A stretch of DNA of 64,000 nucleotides from positions 62,001 to 126,000 of the forward strand of contig CAWDEY010000005.1 in the NCBI GenBank assembly GCA_963801505.1, read 5' to 3'. This document shows, one piece after another, positions 34,240-42,367 of this stretch. Every line of letters starts with the position of its first letter. The first letter of the stretch is position 1. The translations under genes and the position numbers were made by a program. The notes under the pieces are model-generated. The model searched no databases. It saw only the letters and a list, made by a program, of their open reading frames with translations, and was not told where the DNA came from. The DNA comes from JAOUFP01 sp963801505. Lineage in GTDB: Bacteria > Nitrospirota > Thermodesulfovibrionia > Thermodesulfovibrionales > UBA6898.

Positions 34240-35041
34240 AGGGCTTGATGCCCTCATCCCTGATAAGGGTGATAATATATTATATCTGGACATTGAACGG
34301 ATAATGCCTGGCAAGCAACAGCCGCGCAAGTCCTTTCAGGAGGGTGCGTTAAAAGAGCTTTCCATTTCTATAAAAGAAAAGGGGGTTTTGCAGCCTATTA
34401 TTGTTTCCAGAACAGGTGACGGGACATTCAGTCTTATCGCGGGTGAACGCAGATGGAGGGCGTCAATACTTGCTGGCCTGAAAAAAATTCCCGCCCTGGT
34501 TAAAAACGTTGATTCAAAAGATGCTCTTGAGATTGCCCTTATAGAAAACATTCAGAGGGAGGACCTTAATCCTGTAGAAACTGCAGAGGCCTTTAACAGG
34601 CTGCAACAGGACTTTAATATGACCCAGGAGGAGCTTGCAGATAAGGTAGGCAAAGAAAGGGCCACAGTTGCAAACTATCTAAGGCTATTAAAATTGCCTG
34701 ACGAAATCAAAAATATGTTATATAATGGTGCATTAAGTATGGGGCATGCACGGGCATTGCTCTCTATAGACGGGCGACTGAATCAGATCGAGGCTGCACG
34801 AAAGGTCATAAAAAAGGGCCTTAGTGTCAGAGAGGCCGAGATGCTGGCAAAGAAACCGTCAGGGCCTCTGAAAGCAGGCAGCACCAAGGATCCGCAGGTC
34901 CGGTCGCTGGAGGAAGGGCTCAAAAAAAGTCTGGGAACAAAGGTGCGCATTATCCAAAAAAATAAAAAAAGCGGGAGAATCGAGATAGAATATTACTCCC
35001 TGGAAGAACTGGACAGGCTTCTCGATATATTAGCCCAATGA
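34220..35041 (+). CDS. parB: ParB (Spo0J) chromosome-partitioning CTPase
   Basis: About 273 residues starting from the GTG at 34220 (VKTALGKGLDALIPDKGDN), which has AAGGAG seven bases upstream. The GLGKGLDALIP N-terminal motif is the ParA-stimulating peptide. The CTP/ParB N-domain has LDIERIMPGKQQPRKSF and the GERRWRASILAG motif (C-II). The ALIENIQREDLNPVETAEAF segment and HTH (MTQEELADKVGKERATVANY) bind parS. The C-terminus is the dimerisation domain. It is intact. The stop overlaps the start of the THEP1 gene (ATGA), tying segregation genes to the following NTPase. Confidence 0.95.
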   Translation: MKTALGKGLDALIPDKGDNILYLDIERIMPGKQQPRKSFQEGALKELSISIKEKGVLQPIIVSRTGDGTFSLIAGERRWRASILAGLKKIPALVKNVDSKDALEIALIENIQREDLNPVETAEAFNRLQQDFNMTQEELADKVGKERATVANYLRLLKLPDEIKNMLYNGALSMGHARALLSIDGRLNQIEAARKVIKKGLSVREAEMLAKKPSGPLKAGSTKDPQVRSLEEGLKKSLGTKVRIIQKNKKSGRIEIEYYSLEELDRLLDILAQ

Positions 35042-35562
35042 ACAATATTTTAATTACAGGACAGCCGGGTGTTGGCAAGACAGAATTGCTCAAAAAACTC
35101 TCTATTATCTTTAAGGAGTTTAATCCAGCAGGTTTTTTTACTTCTGCCATCCTGGAAGATGGGGAACGGGTAGGCCTTGAAATTGAGAATCTCAACGGCG
35201 ACACATTGACCCTTGCCCATATCAACATGAAGTCAAAACATAGTGCAGGGAAATATAAGATGGATATTAAGGGATTCGAAGTTTTTATGCAGCAGCTAAT
35301 GGTGAAAGAGAAAAAAACAGGATTGTATTTCATAGATGAGGTAGGCAAAGTGCAATGCGAATCAAAGAAATTCACCAAGCTCATTGTTGATTTGCTTAAC
35401 GCTGACAAGCCTCTTGTGGCTACCATCCCTGATAAAGGCCCAGGACTGATGAGCGAGATCAGGAAAAGGGATGATATCAGATCATTTGAATTAACACCCC
35501 ATAACCACGAACAGAAACTCAAGGAGTTAACGATGGTTATCCGCGATCTCTTATTAGAATAA
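35038..35562 (+). CDS. THEP1-family nucleoside-triphosphatase
   Basis: A 174-residue P-loop NTPase of the THEP1/DUF265 family. Walker A is ITGQPGVGKTELLKKL at the N-terminus, with GFFTSAILEDGERVGLEIEN and Walker B LYFIDEVGKVQCESKKF. The C-terminal HNHEQKLKELTMVIRDLL is typical. Family members hydrolyse NTPs in vitro, and their cellular role is unsettled (RNA or nucleotide metabolism proposed). The gene overlaps parB by 4 bases and precedes the muramidase gene by 19 bases, so it is in the same transcript. Confidence 0.88.
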   Translation: MNNILITGQPGVGKTELLKKLSIIFKEFNPAGFFTSAILEDGERVGLEIENLNGDTLTLAHINMKSKHSAGKYKMDIKGFEVFMQQLMVKEKKTGLYFIDEVGKVQCESKKFTKLIVDLLNADKPLVATIPDKGPGLMSEIRKRDDIRSFELTPHNHEQKLKELTMVIRDLLLE

Positions 35563-35581
35563 CCCCGGAACAGTTCTTCCT

Positions 35582-36760
35582 ATGCCATCAAAAGTCAGAA
35601 CAGGCCTCGAAAGATTCGAAAAAATCTGGCCGAAACCCCTCAAGGCAGCAAATATAGGACTCCTGGTCCACCCCGCGTCTATAAATAGCAGATTTATTCA
35701 CTCAACAGAACTTTTTTTTAAGTCGAAAAAATGCAGGCTCAGCGCACTGTTCGGCCCACAGCACGGTATAAAAGGCGAGACACAGGACAATATGATAGAA
35801 TGGGAAGGGTACCACGATCCTGCTACAGGATTGCCTGTATATAGTTTATATGGCAAAAGCCGCAAGCCTCTTCCTGAGATGCTTATGAACATAGATGCAA
35901 TTGTTATTGATATGCAGGATGTCGGGGCGCGCTATTATACATTTATCTGGACAATGGCCCTTGTTATGGAGGCGTGTCAGGAACATAAAAAAACTGTTGT
36001 TGTCCTTGACAGGCCCAATCCAATAGGCGGAGATATGATAGAGGGGCCTGTGCTTCAGCCTCAATATGCATCATTTGTTGGATTGCGAAGTCTGCCAGCC
36101 AGGCACGGCATGACCATTGCGGAAGTGGCTCTTTATATAAGGGATGTCTATTATCAGTCACTAGACCTGTATATAATAGCAATGGAAGGCTGGAAAAGGA
36201 GTATGTGGTTTGATGAGACAGGGCTTCCATGGGCACTGCCATCTCCGAATATGCCTACCCTTGAGACAGCAACTGTTTACCCGGGCATGTGTCTGCTTGA
36301 AGCGACCAATCTCAGTGAGGGCAGGGGCACAACCAGACCGTTTGAGATATTCGGAGCACCGTTCATAGATGCGGATATCCTGGTGAAAAGGCTCGAGGAA
36401 TTCAGCCTTAGAGGGGTTATTTTCAGACCTCTCCATTTTCTGCCAACCTTTCAGAAGTATGCGGGACAAATCTGCGGTGGCGCTCAGATACATGTCACTG
36501 AAAGAAATAAGTTTAAACCGTTCAAAGCAGCTGCTGCAATACTGAAATCGATCAAAGAACTCTATCCAAAAGATTTTTTATGGAATAGACCACCTTATGA
36601 ATATGAGGAAAGAATGCTTCCCATAGACATCCTTGCAGGTACTGATAGATTCCGGCAGGATATAGAAGGCGGTACAGATCCGGATATCATGGAAGAATGG
36701 TGGAAGAAAGACATTTATGATTTTAACAGAAAAATAAGGCTAAAACATCTCCTGTATTAG
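35582..36760 (+). CDS. NamZ-like exo-beta-N-acetylmuramidase (DUF1343)
   Basis: A 392-residue DUF1343 protein. In Bacillus the family member NamZ releases MurNAc from peptidoglycan chain ends. Typical segments are ANIGLLVHPASINSRFIHST, ALFGPQHGIKGETQDNM, VYSLYGKSRKPLPEML, IVIDMQDVGARYYTFIWTMA, VVLDRPNPIGGDMIEGPVLQ and LPARHGMTIAEVALYI. TNLSEGRGTTRPFEIFGAPF occurs near residue 240. No signal peptide is evident at the predicted start, suggesting cytoplasmic action on imported muropeptides, unless the start is misassigned. It is followed with a one-base overlap by a MurU-AmgK fusion, so its product would feed directly into MurNAc salvage. Confidence 0.85.
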   Translation: MPSKVRTGLERFEKIWPKPLKAANIGLLVHPASINSRFIHSTELFFKSKKCRLSALFGPQHGIKGETQDNMIEWEGYHDPATGLPVYSLYGKSRKPLPEMLMNIDAIVIDMQDVGARYYTFIWTMALVMEACQEHKKTVVVLDRPNPIGGDMIEGPVLQPQYASFVGLRSLPARHGMTIAEVALYIRDVYYQSLDLYIIAMEGWKRSMWFDETGLPWALPSPNMPTLETATVYPGMCLLEATNLSEGRGTTRPFEIFGAPFIDADILVKRLEEFSLRGVIFRPLHFLPTFQKYAGQICGGAQIHVTERNKFKPFKAAAAILKSIKELYPKDFLWNRPPYEYEERMLPIDILAGTDRFRQDIEGGTDPDIMEEWWKKDIYDFNRKIRLKHLLY

Positions 36761-38682
36761 TGGAAAAGATAAAAGCATTTATACTGGCAGCAGGCTTTGG
36801 TGAGCGACTCAGGCCCATAACGGATTACATTCCAAAACCTTTATTGCCTGTACTTGGGAAACCAGTAATAGAGATTATTCTTGAAAGGATTGCCGGGCTT
36901 CCTATAGACTCCATTGGGATTAACACGCATCACAAACCTGAAATGCTCATAAAATGGCTTGATTCATCGCAACATGCTGATAAAATTCAACTTTTTCATG
37001 AAAAGACGATACTCGGGACAGGGGGCGCTTTAAAAAATGCAGAGAAATTTCTGTCCGGTTCAACATTTATTGTTCATAACGCAGACATACTTTCTGATAT
37101 AAACCTTATGAAGCTCGCAGAAGCGCATTTTTCATCAGGGAATAGCGCGACTTTGGCTGTCCACGACTATGAAAAGTTTAACAATTTATGGGTAGACAGT
37201 GGCGGAAATTTCAGAAATACAGTAAAGACAGGAGAAAGACTGCATTCAGGATTATGTAAAGTAGCGTTTACAGGCATTGCTGTTTATTCCAAGGATCTTC
37301 TTGATTTTTTGCCAGAGGGGAAGTCGAGTGTTGTTGATGCCTGGCTGAAGGCAGTGGCTTCAGGAAAAAAAATAGGTACAGTTGATTGTAAGGGCTGCTC
37401 ATGGACTGACATAGGAACTCCCTCTGCGTATGCGGCTGCTGTCTTTGAAGCTCTGGAAAAGGCAGGGGAAACAATATATGTCCATTCCTCTGCGGACTGC
37501 GGCAAGGCAGAAATAGAAGGATGTGCAGTCTTTGAGAGCGGATGCATAATCAACTCAGGCGCACATCTGAAAAATTGTATTTTTCTCCCTGATTCCAGTC
37601 TCCCTGAGGGAAGCAGAGTTGAGGACGCTATAGTTGGACCTGACTATATGATCACGCTCGCAAAGGCAAAAGAAGAACCAGCATGTGTCTCCTCAGATAT
37701 GCTGGAGAGATTTTTCGAAAGACCTGTAAAAGAACTGGAAGCCAGAGTAATCGGCACTGGCGGGTCTGACAGAAAATACTACAGACTTACCGATACGGAA
37801 AAATCTGCGGTACTCATGGTTTGTTCCCCGGACGATCCTGATTTTGAGCGGCATGTAGCATATACTGAGTTCTTCAGAAGACATTCCCTGCCAGTTCCAG
37901 AGTTGTTCGGAGCAGACAGGGAGCAGAAACAGGCGATATTCGAAGACCTGGGAGATCTCTCCCTTTATTCATGGCTTAAATGCAGGAGAGAGCCGGAGAG
38001 TACGGAGGCTATCTATTGCCGGGTACTGGATATGCTGGTCAAGCTTCATACTTCAGTGAGCAGAAAAAGCGGAGAGTGTCAGATGCTCTGCTCAAGGATC
38101 TTTGATTACGAACATCTCAGATGGGAGACGAGTTATTTTCTCGAAAGGTTTGTTACATGTCTCTTAGGTTATATGATAAAGGATGAACATAAGCTAAAGG
38201 CGGAATTCAGAGTGCTTGCAGAGAGTGTTGATTCATTTCCCAAGGCAATTGTGCACAGGGATTTTCAGTCACAGAATGTTATGATATCAGGGAGTCGGAC
38301 TCCCAGGCTCATCGATTATCAGGGCGCAAGGATGGGTCCTCCTGCATATGATCTTGCCTCAGTTCTATGGGACCCTTATTACAGACTTAAGGAAGATATG
38401 CGGCAGCGGCTTGAGGGCTACTATATAGAGAAAATGAAGGCCGACTCGCCAGATACGTTCAATAAAGAGGCGTTCAGATATTCACTACTGCTTTGCAGAC
38501 TGCAAAGACACATGCAGGCGCTTGGAGCATATGGATTTTTGTCAAAGGTGAAGGGCAAAACCTACTTCCTTAAACATATTCCGGAGGCATTGTCATATCT
38601 GACAGAAGAAACAACCCTGACCAAAGAGGATTTCCCGGTCCTGCATGAACTGGTCATGGACCTAAACTCTATCGTTGTTTAA
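36760..38682 (+). CDS. MurU-AmgK fusion: nucleotidyltransferase plus sugar kinase
   Basis: A 640-residue two-domain protein with a GTG start overlapping the previous stop. Residues 1-235 are a sugar-nucleotidyltransferase with signature AAGFGERLRPITDYIPKPLL and GTGGALKNAEKFL, like MurU. A short left-handed-helix segment follows (GCAVFESGCIINSGAHLKNC). Residues about 330-600 are an aminoglycoside-phosphotransferase-type kinase with HRDFQSQNVMI (catalytic aspartate) and LIDYQGARMGPPAYDLAS, like AmgK. In Pseudomonas, AmgK phosphorylates MurNAc (or GlcNAc) at C1 and MurU adds UMP, giving UDP-MurNAc without the MurA/MurB steps. Here both activities seem to be one polypeptide. Substrate assignment is inference from context and domains. 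Confidence 0.8.
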   Translation: MEKIKAFILAAGFGERLRPITDYIPKPLLPVLGKPVIEIILERIAGLPIDSIGINTHHKPEMLIKWLDSSQHADKIQLFHEKTILGTGGALKNAEKFLSGSTFIVHNADILSDINLMKLAEAHFSSGNSATLAVHDYEKFNNLWVDSGGNFRNTVKTGERLHSGLCKVAFTGIAVYSKDLLDFLPEGKSSVVDAWLKAVASGKKIGTVDCKGCSWTDIGTPSAYAAAVFEALEKAGETIYVHSSADCGKAEIEGCAVFESGCIINSGAHLKNCIFLPDSSLPEGSRVEDAIVGPDYMITLAKAKEEPACVSSDMLERFFERPVKELEARVIGTGGSDRKYYRLTDTEKSAVLMVCSPDDPDFERHVAYTEFFRRHSLPVPELFGADREQKQAIFEDLGDLSLYSWLKCRREPESTEAIYCRVLDMLVKLHTSVSRKSGECQMLCSRIFDYEHLRWETSYFLERFVTCLLGYMIKDEHKLKAEFRVLAESVDSFPKAIVHRDFQSQNVMISGSRTPRLIDYQGARMGPPAYDLASVLWDPYYRLKEDMRQRLEGYYIEKMKADSPDTFNKEAFRYSLLLCRLQRHMQALGAYGFLSKVKGKTYFLKHIPEALSYLTEETTLTKEDFPVLHELVMDLNSIVV

Positions 38683-38769
38683 AATCGTAGGCAGAAAGTG
38701 GAGAAAAAGGTCTTGCAATGTCGACAGGAGCCAATATGATACAGCCATATGTAAATTTCGCGAACCTCG

Positions 38770-38834
38770 GCCCCCTTCCGGCGCCCGGCCGGCCGCGGCA
38801 GGGGGCCGTAAGGTGTCGCAGGCACCCCCTTTTT
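38770..38834 (+). terminator. GC-rich alternative hairpins with U-tract
   Basis: In an otherwise AT-rich region, 38770-38776 (GCCCCCT) can pair with 38800-38806 (AGGGGGC). The same GGGGG at 38801-38805 can instead pair with CCCCC at 38825-38829, which is followed by TTTTT. The second form resembles an intrinsic terminator, and the first would prevent it. It could simply terminate the MurU-AmgK transcript, or be an attenuator for the UPF0158 gene at 38917. Confidence 0.45.
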
Positions 38835-38916
38835 CTGCACTTCCCGCGAACTGTCCGCATATTTTTTTGCAGTCGTAAGGCAAACTCAGTCTGTAAGAAA
38901 TCTAGATAACAGGCAG

Positions 38917-39471
38917 ATGAATTTTATGAAGATCGATATTGACGAAATCCAGAAGGCGATGGAAGATACAGTGCGGGACGCATTCGACTATTTTCTGGAC
39001 AGGGAGACCGGAGAGATCATCATTCTTTCCGAAGATATAATAAAAAAAACGCAGGAGATTCTCGATGAAAGCTATGATGATGATATAGGGGATTTTGAAG
39101 AGGTAGAGGTTGAGGAAGTGCCTGTGATCCCTGAATGGATGGAGGATGAGATTGAACTTGCGCTCGATGTATTCATCTTTGAAAAAGACCGTTATGCAAG
39201 AATTCCCGAGAGAAGTCCGGCGTTTGGATATAATACAATGAAGGCATTTGCAGAAGTACTTGAGGATGATACGCTCAAACATACACTTCTGGATCTCCTT
39301 GACGGCAAAAACGCGTTCAGAAGATTCAAAGACGCGCTTGGGCAATATCCGAAAGAGAGGAAGCTATGGTACGGGTTTAATGCAAAGGCAGCCAGGAATG
39401 AGATATGGGCCTGGCTGGAGACCATAGGCCTGGAGCATGGTAATGAGCAGGAGAGCGGCCCGCATACATGA
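38917..39471 (+). CDS. UPF0158 family protein
   Basis: A 184-residue acidic cytoplasmic protein of the UPF0158 family (PF03682). It shows the family's start (IDIDEIQKAMED, then FDYFLDRETGEIIILSED), the RYARIPERSPAFGYNTMKAF segment, and FRRFKDALGQYPKERKLWYG followed by AARNEIWAWLE. The function is unknown. An alternative ATG lies three codons in. A GC-rich double hairpin upstream may control it. Confidence 0.85.
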   Translation: MNFMKIDIDEIQKAMEDTVRDAFDYFLDRETGEIIILSEDIIKKTQEILDESYDDDIGDFEEVEVEEVPVIPEWMEDEIELALDVFIFEKDRYARIPERSPAFGYNTMKAFAEVLEDDTLKHTLLDLLDGKNAFRRFKDALGQYPKERKLWYGFNAKAARNEIWAWLETIGLEHGNEQESGPHT

Positions 39472-39755
39472 CAATACGTAAAACGGACAGGGAGCTTGAA
39501 ATAAGCTGCTGCATATAAAGGTATGCCTCAGCGCCCGAAACAGGGGCCGCGCAGTTTTAGAGGATGAAGACGAGATCACTTCCTTTCAGCTCCAAGGGCT
39601 CATTTCCTTTCAGAAGAAATAAAACTAAGAAGCAGTTTTGCTCTCCAAGTTCAATAAACATAATCAGCGAAACTATTTAACTATTTTATAATACAAATAT
39701 TTACGCACCTTTTTACTGTTCTCCTTTATAATACCCCTGTTATTTCAGACATAAT

Positions 39756-39771
39756 TGGCATTGTTATTGCT
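39756..39771 (+). promoter_or_regulatory. Putative sigma-54 promoter upstream of substrate-binding protein gene
   Basis: TGGCATTGTTATTGCT has the sigma-54 -24 GG (39757-39758) and -12 GC (39769-39770) exactly ten bases apart, matching TGGCAY-N5-TTGC closely except at the base before TGC. Transcription would start near 39782, just before the TTG start at 39797. The operon encodes its own sigma-54 activator, suggesting autoregulation. Confidence 0.6.
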
Positions 39772-39796
39772 TGTAAATCAGAGGGGAATATCTAGA

Positions 39797-40708
39797 TTGC
39801 TTTTTAAAAAAATAAATACTCTTGCTGTATTTGCTGTAATTTTTCTGCTGTACAATGCATCCCTGTTGTCAGCAGAAGAAATTGCCGTTGTAAAGAGTTC
39901 CAACATAAAACCTTACAATGATGCTATCGAGGGTTTTAAACATACCTGCAGGTGCACAATCAGGGAACTGAATCTTCCTGAAATAGGCCAAAATAATATC
40001 CAGAAGAAAATTCTGGCTATCAGGCCTGATGCCGTCCTCGCCGTAGGCATAGACGCATTAAATAGTGTTGGCAAGACCAACAGTTTGCCTATATTCTACA
40101 CCATGCTATCAGAGCTTGAGCCTGAGTTTGCTGAGAAAAGAAAAAAATATTCAGGCACCAACATAGACATACTGCCTGAAACATACCTGGGCTATATTGC
40201 AAGGCTTTTCCCAAAGGCAACAAAGGTAGGTCTTATATACAGCAAGCGTAATACCGGCCAATTCGTCAATGATGCTTTAGCCGTTTCAAATTCATTCGGT
40301 TTTGAAATAATTGCCAGGGAGGTCTCCACTCCAACCAGGGTGCCTGCTGTCATTGAAAGCCTGAAGGGAAAAATCGATGTATTCTGGATGCTGCCTGACG
40401 CCGCGGTTATAACATCTGAGACAGTCGATTCCATATTCCTTTTTTCATTTCAGAACAATGTGCCTGTATTTTCCTTTTCAAACAAGTATGTAAAAAAGGG
40501 GGCACTGGCATCACTCAGCGTTGACCCGGTTGATCTTGGGGCACAGACAGGGGAGTTAGTCGCTAAAAAACTTGATAAAGGCGACGTTGAAAATCATATT
40601 CATGTACGTCCGCAAAAATTTATTCTGTCTGTAAACAGAAGAATCGCGCCAAAGTTCGGCTTGTCCATTGGTGATGAGATAGTCAGACAGGCTGATGAGG
40701 TTTATTGA
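39797..40708 (+). CDS. ABC-type periplasmic substrate-binding protein (PF04392 type)
   Basis: About 303 residues from a proposed TTG at 39797 (MLFKKINTLAVFAVIFLLYN). This yields a clean signal peptide cleaved near SAEE, preceded by GAGGGG. The mature part has the ABC_sub_bind fold: EEIAVVKSSNIKPYNDAIEG, DAVLAVGIDALNSVG, LPIFYTMLS, LFPKATKVGLIYSKRNTGQF, DVFWMLPDAAVI and GVPVFSFSNKYVKKGAL-like C-terminal strands. Relatives (TrpX-like) serve ABC importers, but no permease or ATPase gene is adjacent. The gene abuts a histidine kinase with overlapping stop and start (TTGA), so it is probably the ligand sensor of that kinase. Confidence 0.8.
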   Translation: MLFKKINTLAVFAVIFLLYNASLLSAEEIAVVKSSNIKPYNDAIEGFKHTCRCTIRELNLPEIGQNNIQKKILAIRPDAVLAVGIDALNSVGKTNSLPIFYTMLSELEPEFAEKRKKYSGTNIDILPETYLGYIARLFPKATKVGLIYSKRNTGQFVNDALAVSNSFGFEIIAREVSTPTRVPAVIESLKGKIDVFWMLPDAAVITSETVDSIFLFSFQNNVPVFSFSNKYVKKGALASLSVDPVDLGAQTGELVAKKLDKGDVENHIHVRPQKFILSVNRRIAPKFGLSIGDEIVRQADEVY

Positions 40709-42288
40709 TTTTGAAACTTTCTCGATACTCCATCAAATATAATGACTTCAGGAAGAGTTTCGGCTTCAGGATCTTTATTGCATTTATCACTGTTGTTTTT
40801 ATGTCATTGTCGGCCCTCTCACTCCTTTACGTATATCAGGAAAGTGGGACTGCAAAAGAAAATCTAATAAAAAAAGGAAAAATTATAGCAGGTTTTCTGG
40901 CAAACAGTTCAAAGACAGCCGTCTTTGCTGAAAACAAGGAGGCACTGAAAAATATCGCAGAAGGCGTTATAAATGAAGAAGAAATATTATCGCTCTCTAT
41001 TTACTCCCAAGACTGGGACGTCCTCTATGAGACTCAGAAAAGAATTCCCAGTGAATTCGTTGCAGATTCATATCGTGAGATATCGGCTGAATTGCCTAAT
41101 TCCAAGACATTCAAAATAATTGAAAGATCCGAAGTTATCGATTGCCTGACTCCCGTAGTTATAGATGCCTTCCCCAACCCGGTTGAATCTCTGTATTTTG
41201 AAACAAACGACAAGTCCCCGAAAGAGAGAGTTATTGGTTATGTACGTGTTGGCCTGGACAAAAAAATCCTGACACGTGAAATAAAAGCCATCTTCTTGCG
41301 TGTTTTGATGTTGGCCTTGATTATTTCTCTCTCAGGGACCGTAATTATTTTTGTCGCTGCCAGAAGAGTCTCGATGCCGCTAATAAAACTCACAGAAAGC
41401 GTTAGAATGTTTGGGATAGAGGGCGCTGTTAAAAAAATAGAATTTAAATCGGATGACGAATTCGGAAAACTTGCAAGGGCCTTCAACAAAATGGCCGAGG
41501 ACCTGAGCAAGCGCGAAGACGAAAAAAAAGCGCTCGAAGATCAGCTCATTAATGCCAAAAAAATGGAGGCGGTGGGGACCCTATCAAGAGGCATTGCGCA
41601 TGATTTTAATAATATTCTTGCTACTATTAAGGGAGCAACATTTATTCTGAAGAGAAAGCTTGACGAAAATAGCCCTATGCAACATTACATACAGAAAGTT
41701 AGTACCTCTCTGGAGAGGGCAGACAACCTCATCCAAAGTCTTCTTGCCTTCAGCAAAGGGCAGGGGATAAATCCTCAGCCGGTAAATATCAACACTCTCA
41801 TAAAAAAATGGGTCCCCTTTTGTGTAAACTGTTCAGATGCCCCTATACAATGCACCCTCTCTCTCTCTAATGAAGTTCTTATAGTCATGGCCGACCAGAC
41901 ACAGATAGAACAGATATTGCTGAACCTTACGACGAATGCCCGTCAAGCGATGCCTCAGGGAGGGCTTCTGACAATAGAGACAGATACTGTGTTAATAAGT
42001 TCTCAAAATGAAAAGGACTTTCCTCCGCTCATGCCCGGAAAATACGTTGCCATCAGTGTGGCTGATACCGGGACAGGCATCAGAGAGGAACTTTTAGACA
42101 GAATATTTGAGCCATTTTTTACAACAAAGGAAACAGGCAAGGGAACAGGCCTCGGGCTTTCGATTGCATACGGCATCATAAACCAGTACCATGGGCTGAT
42201 AGATGTCTCCACTCAGACAGGGGCCGGAACTATCTTTACTGTATATCTTCCAAAGTATGAAGCAGAAAAAAAAGGGGGTTTGTCTTGA
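40705..42288 (+). CDS. Membrane sensor histidine kinase
   Basis: A 527-residue kinase. Helix 1 is at about residues 20-45 (IFIAFITVVFMSLSALSLLY), with a periplasmic or extracytoplasmic CHASE8-like domain to about 195 and helix 2 at about 196-220. A HAMP domain follows (PLIKLTESVRMFG onward). The dimerisation box GTLSRGIAHDFNNILATIKG has the phospho-accepting histidine of the HDFNN class. The ATPase domain has N box NLTTNARQAM, G1 DTGTGI and G2 GKGTGLGLSIAYG. It overlaps the substrate-binding protein gene and precedes a sigma-54 response regulator, forming a sensing unit. Confidence 0.92.
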   Translation: MILKLSRYSIKYNDFRKSFGFRIFIAFITVVFMSLSALSLLYVYQESGTAKENLIKKGKIIAGFLANSSKTAVFAENKEALKNIAEGVINEEEILSLSIYSQDWDVLYETQKRIPSEFVADSYREISAELPNSKTFKIIERSEVIDCLTPVVIDAFPNPVESLYFETNDKSPKERVIGYVRVGLDKKILTREIKAIFLRVLMLALIISLSGTVIIFVAARRVSMPLIKLTESVRMFGIEGAVKKIEFKSDDEFGKLARAFNKMAEDLSKREDEKKALEDQLINAKKMEAVGTLSRGIAHDFNNILATIKGATFILKRKLDENSPMQHYIQKVSTSLERADNLIQSLLAFSKGQGINPQPVNINTLIKKWVPFCVNCSDAPIQCTLSLSNEVLIVMADQTQIEQILLNLTTNARQAMPQGGLLTIETDTVLISSQNEKDFPPLMPGKYVAISVADTGTGIREELLDRIFEPFFTTKETGKGTGLGLSIAYGIINQYHGLIDVSTQTGAGTIFTVYLPKYEAEKKGGLS

Positions 42289-42367
42289 ATACTATGCAGG
42301 GGGCAAAACACACATCAATATGTTTTCCCTTTTATAATGCTCCCTGTATTTTGTATCATTAACAATC

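Noticed and set aside
38675..38909. Overlapping short ORFs on both strands in the GC-rich patch
   Set aside because: They arise from high GC and lack of stops, have arginine/proline-rich random composition and coincide with strong hairpins.
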